A stretch of 64,000 nt of DNA from Erwinia sp. SLM-02 (GTDB lineage Bacteria > Pseudomonadota > Gammaproteobacteria > Enterobacterales > Enterobacteriaceae). Below are positions 60,727-64,000 of the stretch, in pieces. Position 1 is the first letter of the stretch. Every line of letters begins with the position of its first letter. Under the pieces are notes generated by a model. The model was not told the DNA's origin. It worked only from the letters and a program-made list of their open reading frames with translations, and did no database searches. The stretch is from contig NZ_JAQISN010000001.1 in assembly GCF_037450285.1 (NCBI RefSeq), positions 2,666,001 to 2,730,000 of the forward strand. Direction: 5' to 3'. Made by a program: the position numbers and the translations under genes.

Positions 60727-61074
60727 ATGAAAATGATTAATCAACCTGCAAAAATAACTAAATCCGTAAGCCATGATGATGCAATGGTCACCGAGTTACG
60801 TGAGAATCCTGAGTACGCAGAAATCTACCTTCAAACAGCACTGGAAGAGATCTATGAGGAAGGTGGTGTGTCGGCTTTCCTGACGGCATTACGGCGTATC
60901 GTCGAATCGCGTGGTGGGATTGGTGAGATAGCGAAGAAATCAGGATTGTCGCGCCAGCAGCTTTACAGGACGCTGTCTGAGAATGGTAATCCAACACTTA
61001 CTACGCTTACCGAGATTACCCGGGCTGCTGGGATTCGGCTGACCCCCCCTGTTTCTTCTAACCAGGACCGTTAA
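60727..61074 (+). CDS. HigA-like antitoxin (helix-turn-helix)
   Basis: This 115-residue protein fits the probable addiction-module antidote family: an N-terminal part VTELRENPEYAEIYLQTALE, then a Cro/C1-type helix-turn-helix with GGIGEIAKKSGLSRQQLYRT and NPTLTTLTEITRAAGIRL. Start ATG at 60727 follows GTAGGA; a longer frame is not supported. It should bind the toxin and repress the operon. It lies between murP and guaA and has lower GC than its neighbours. Confidence 0.85.
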   Translation: MKMINQPAKITKSVSHDDAMVTELRENPEYAEIYLQTALEEIYEEGGVSAFLTALRRIVESRGGIGEIAKKSGLSRQQLYRTLSENGNPTLTTLTEITRAAGIRLTPPVSSNQDR

Positions 61075-61230
61075 AATTTACCCGAGTATGAAGGCTTAAG
61101 TCCTTTCAAAAAATATCGTGTATAAGACATAAAGCTCGTACAAAATACGATTCTGCCTCATTTTTTCCCGCGCTGCCGCCGTCAAGACCCCTCAAACAAA
61201 CGTGTGCTGAAAATTATAATAAACCGCTAT

Positions 61231-61260
61231 AAAAAAGCCCCTGTAAAACAGAGGCTTTTT
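61231..61260. terminator. Bidirectional terminator between the antitoxin gene and guaA
   Basis: AAAAGCCCCTGT pairs with ACAGAGGCTTTT (one mismatch) around a short A-rich loop, with A/T tracts on both sides. It ends guaBA on the minus strand and can end the toxin-antitoxin transcript. Confidence 0.85.
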
Positions 61261-61299
61261 GCAGCATTGGAAAAGTGATTCGCTAAAACTAGCCTAAAA

Positions 61300-62880
61300 T
61301 CATTCCCACTCGATCGTCGCTGGTGGTTTACCGGAAATATCGTAAACCACGCGGGAGATGCCGTTCACTTCGTTGATGATGCGGTTGGAAACGCGGCCAA
61401 GGAAGTCATACGGCAGGTGCGCCCAGTGTGCGGTCATAAAGTCGATGGTTTCCACTGCACGCAGGGAGACAACCCAGTCGTATTTGCGGCCATCGCCCAT
61501 CACGCCCACGGAACGAACCGGCAGGAAGACGGTGAAGGCCTGGCTGACTTTGTTGTACAGATCGGCTTTGTGCAGCTCTTCAATGAAGATAGCATCCGCA
61601 CGACGCAGCAGGTCACAGTACTCTTTCTTCACTTCACCCAGTACACGCACACCCAGACCCGGGCCCGGGAACGGATGACGGAACAGCATCGCGTGCGGCA
61701 GGCCCAGCTCCAGGCCGATTTTGCGCACTTCGTCTTTGAACAGCTCGCGCAGCGGTTCAACCAGACCCATCTTCATCTCTTTCGGCAGGCCGCCCACGTT
61801 GTGGTGAGATTTGATGACGTGCGCTTTGCCGGTGGCAGATGCCGCCGACTCAATCACGTCCGGGTAGATGGTGCCCTGTGCCAGCCACTTCACGTCTTCC
61901 AGCTTCAAAGCTTCTTCATCGAACACTTCAACGAATACGCGACCGATGATCTTACGCTTAGCTTCCGGATCGTTCTCACCCGCCAGCGCGTCCAGGAAGC
62001 GCTTTTCGCCTTCAACGTGGATGATGTTCAGACCAAAGTGATCGCCGAACATTTCCATTACCTGCTCTGCTTCGTTCAGGCGCAGCAGGCCGTTATCCAC
62101 GAATACGCAGGTCAGGCGATCGCCAATGGCACGGTGCAGCAGCATCGCAGTGACGGAGGAGTCAACGCCGCCGGACAGGCCGAGGATAACTTTATCTTCG
62201 CCCACCTGCTCGCGCAGGCGCTCAACGGCATCTTCGATAATCTTCGCCGGGGTCCACAGTGCTTCACACTCACAGATATCGCGCACAAAGCGCTCCAGCA
62301 GGCGCTGGCCCTGGCGGGTGTGGGTCACTTCCGGATGGAACTGCACACCGTAGAAACGCTTCTCTTCGTTGGCCATAATGGCAAACGGACAGGTATCGGT
62401 GCTGGCAACGGTCACGAAGTCGGACGGGATCGCGGTGACTTTGTCGCCGTGGCTCATCCAGACGTCCAGCAGCGGCTTACCGGCGGCGCTCAGGGCGTCT
62501 TCGATATCGCGGGTCAGCGCGCTCTGGGTTTTCACTTCTACCTGCGCATAGCCAAACTCACGCTCGTTAGAACCTTCAACCGCGCCGCCCAGCTGCATTG
62601 CCATGGTCTGCATGCCGTAGCATACGCCCAGCACCGGTACACCGGCGTTGAACACGTATTCCGGCGCACGCGGGCTGCCGTGTTCGGTGGTGCTTTCCGG
62701 ACCGCCGGAGAGGATGATGCCGCTTGGTTTAAAACCGCGGATCTGCTCTTCGGTTACGTCCCACGCCCACAGTTCACAGTACACGCCCAGCTCGCGCACG
62801 CGGCGCGCAACCAGCTGAGTATACTGTGAACCGAAATCGAGGATCAGAATGCGGTGTTTATGAATGTTTTCCGTCGTCAT
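61300..62880 (-). CDS. guaA: GMP synthase (glutamine-hydrolysing) GuaA
   Basis: This 526-residue enzyme converts XMP to GMP. The class I amidotransferase domain has LSGGPES, GVCYGMQTMAMQLGG with Cys87 and FHPEVTHT with His and Glu. The ATP pyrophosphatase domain has the PP-loop LGLSGGVDSS and a C-terminal dimerisation domain ends in PPATIEWE. Length is one residue more than in E. coli. It follows guaB by 78 bases in the same operon. Confidence 0.98.
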   Translation of the reverse strand: MTTENIHKHRILILDFGSQYTQLVARRVRELGVYCELWAWDVTEEQIRGFKPSGIILSGGPESTTEHGSPRAPEYVFNAGVPVLGVCYGMQTMAMQLGGAVEGSNEREFGYAQVEVKTQSALTRDIEDALSAAGKPLLDVWMSHGDKVTAIPSDFVTVASTDTCPFAIMANEEKRFYGVQFHPEVTHTRQGQRLLERFVRDICECEALWTPAKIIEDAVERLREQVGEDKVILGLSGGVDSSVTAMLLHRAIGDRLTCVFVDNGLLRLNEAEQVMEMFGDHFGLNIIHVEGEKRFLDALAGENDPEAKRKIIGRVFVEVFDEEALKLEDVKWLAQGTIYPDVIESAASATGKAHVIKSHHNVGGLPKEMKMGLVEPLRELFKDEVRKIGLELGLPHAMLFRHPFPGPGLGVRVLGEVKKEYCDLLRRADAIFIEELHKADLYNKVSQAFTVFLPVRSVGVMGDGRKYDWVVSLRAVETIDFMTAHWAHLPYDFLGRVSNRIINEVNGISRVVYDISGKPPATIEWE

Positions 62881-62923
62881 TGGCTATTCCAGGGCGATGT
62901 AATTCAAAATACGGGAGGTAAAA

Positions 62924-62942
62924 CGCCCGGCTAAACCGGGCG
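62924..62942 (-). other. Hairpin between guaB and guaA
   Basis: CGCCCGG (62924-62930) pairs with CCGGGCG (62936-62942) around CTAAA inside the guaB-guaA gap. There is no T run; it may stabilise the guaB mRNA end or adjust guaA expression. Confidence 0.5.
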
Positions 62943-62958
62943 CACAGTACAGGGTTTA

Positions 62959-64000
62959 TCAGGAACCCATACGGTAGTTCGGGGACTCTTTAGTAATGGT
63001 CACGTCGTGAACGTGGCTTTCCTGGATCCCGGCACCGCTGATGCGAACAAATTCCGCTTTAGTACGCAGGTCGTCGATAGTACCACAGCCGGTCAGGCCC
63101 ATACAGGAACGCAGGCCGCCCATTTGCTGGTGCACGATCGCTTTCAGGAAACCTTTGTAGGCCACGCGGCCTTCGATCCCTTCCGGTACCAGTTTGTCCG
63201 CCGCGTTATCGGTCTGGAAGTAACGGTCAGAAGAGCCTTTAGACATCGCGCCCAGGGAACCCATACCGCGGTAGGATTTGAATGAACGGCCCTGGTAGAG
63301 TTCGATTTCGCCAGGTGCTTCATCGGTACCCGCCAGCATAGAACCCACCATCACCGCAGAGGCACCGGCGGCGATAGCTTTAGCGATGTCGCCGGAGAAG
63401 CGGATACCGCCGTCGGCGATAACCGGAATACCGGTTCCTTCCAGCGCGGCTACCGCGTCGGAGACGGCAGTGATCTGCGGTACGCCTACGCCAGTTACGA
63501 TACGGGTGGTACAGATAGAGCCAGGGCCGATACCCACTTTCACCGCGCTCACGCCGGCTTCAGCCAGCGCCAGTGCACCGGCACCGGTCGCTACATTGCC
63601 GCCGACGATTTGCAGGTCAGGGTATTTTGCACGGGTGTCGCGAATACGCTGCAGAACGCCTTCAGAGTGGCCGTGAGAGGAGTCAATCAGCAGGACGTCA
63701 ACGCCCGCCGCCACCAGCGCATCAACACGCTCTTCGTTACCGGCACCGGCACCCACGGCAGCACCGACGCGCAGGCGACCGTGCTCGTCTTTACAGGCGT
63801 TAGGTTTACGCTCGGCTTTCTGGAAATCTTTAACGGTGATCATGCCCAGCAGGTGGAAGCTGTCGTCCACTACCAGCGCTTTTTCAACGCGCTTTTCGTG
63901 CATTTTTTGCAGAACGATCTCGCGAGCTTCACCCTCTTTCACCGTCACCAGACGCTCTTTTGGCGTCATCACGGCAGAAACCGGCAGAGACAGATCGGTG
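62959..64000 (-). CDS. guaB: IMP dehydrogenase GuaB (5' end outside window)
   Basis: This is the C-terminal 346 residues of IMP dehydrogenase, which oxidises IMP to XMP with NAD. The frame stays open past an internal Met at 63972 to the window end (residues DLSLPVSAVM before TPKERL), so the start lies outside. Visible are part of the CBS domain pair (ALVVDDSFHLLGMITVKDFQ), the NAD site DSSHGHSEGV, the active-site loop GPGSICTTRIVTGVGVPQ with the catalytic Cys, the flap YRGMGSLGAMSKGSSDRYF and the end TKESPNYRMGS. Confidence 0.98.
   Translation of the reverse strand, partial: TDLSLPVSAVMTPKERLVTVKEGEAREIVLQKMHEKRVEKALVVDDSFHLLGMITVKDFQKAERKPNACKDEHGRLRVGAAVGAGAGNEERVDALVAAGVDVLLIDSSHGHSEGVLQRIRDTRAKYPDLQIVGGNVATGAGALALAEAGVSAVKVGIGPGSICTTRIVTGVGVPQITAVSDAVAALEGTGIPVIADGGIRFSGDIAKAIAAGASAVMVGSMLAGTDEAPGEIELYQGRSFKSYRGMGSLGAMSKGSSDRYFQTDNAADKLVPEGIEGRVAYKGFLKAIVHQQMGGLRSCMGLTGCGTIDDLRTKAEFVRISGAGIQESHVHDVTITKESPNYRMGS

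Noticed and set aside
61417..62829. A 470-codon open frame on the plus strand opposite guaA
   Set aside because: It is the mirror of a highly conserved GC-rich gene; the translation is His/Gln/Arg-rich and matches no family. guaA on the minus strand explains the bases.
1..64000. CRISPR arrays, tRNA or rRNA genes, insertion sequences, integrases
   Set aside because: I looked for regular spaced repeats, cloverleaf-like sequences and transposase or integrase motifs and saw none that I could support.

Overview
The window is a piece of a gammaproteobacterial chromosome of the order Enterobacterales. Many genes read as close homologues of Escherichia coli proteins and keep the E. coli order (nudK, narQ, acrD, ypfM, yffB, dapE, ypfN, ypfH, tmcA, ypfJ, purC, bamC, dapA, gcvR, bcp, perM, bepA, yfgD, hda, uraA, upp, purMN, ppk, ppx, pdeF, yfgG, guaA, guaB). 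The GC-rich third codon positions, the inserted genes and the moderate divergence suggest a relative outside Escherichia and Salmonella. Erwiniaceae (Erwinia or Pantoea) is my best guess; this is inference, not proof.

Layout. 1-5.6 kb: the tail of a LuxR-type regulator, then a five-gene archaic (Csu-like) chaperone-usher fimbrial operon with spore-coat-U pilins. 5.6-16.9 kb: nudK, an asparagine permease where E. coli has aegA, a DUF1471 stress protein, a compact narQ-narP nitrate two-component operon, acrD, the tiny gene ypfM, a 64-residue hypothetical, yffB, dapE and ypfN. 17.0-17.6 kb: a brnTA toxin-antitoxin module inserted between ypfN and ypfH. 17.7-26.7 kb: ypfH, tmcA and ypfJ, then purC, bamC and dapA, gcvR, bcp and perM. 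26.7-32.6 kb: an inserted diguanylate cyclase, bepA, yfgD, hda (with a CUG start) and an inserted periplasmic HAD phosphatase. 32.7-36.6 kb: the pyrimidine salvage pair upp-uraA divergent from purMN, with a PurR box and a UTP-sensing upp start region between them. 36.6-45.1 kb: a phosphate block in which pstC-pstA-pstB, with large periplasmic extensions and no pstS or phoU, is divergent from ppk-ppx; a Pho box faces ppk. 45.1-48.5 kb: tehB, pdeF and yfgG.

48.6-61.1 kb is an accessory stretch between yfgG and guaA. It holds mgtE, an MFS carrier with a DenD-type dehydrogenase, an overlapping HTH/HicA-like gene pair, a DUF3750 protein, an AraC regulator with a DUF2000 protein, a Tat-exported L-amino acid deaminase, a 1.2 kb AT-rich non-coding stretch, a murP transporter without murQ, and a HigBA-like module whose toxin looks internally deleted. 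61.3 kb to the end: guaA and the 3' part of guaB.

Themes. Nucleotide metabolism is dense (purC, purMN, guaBA, upp, uraA, hda). Phosphate handling pairs uptake with polyphosphate. Envelope functions include fimbriae, BamC, BepA and AcrD. Two c-di-GMP enzymes are present. Three toxin-antitoxin-like modules sit at junctions of otherwise conserved gene order. No tRNA, rRNA, CRISPR array, transposase or complete prophage gene was seen.
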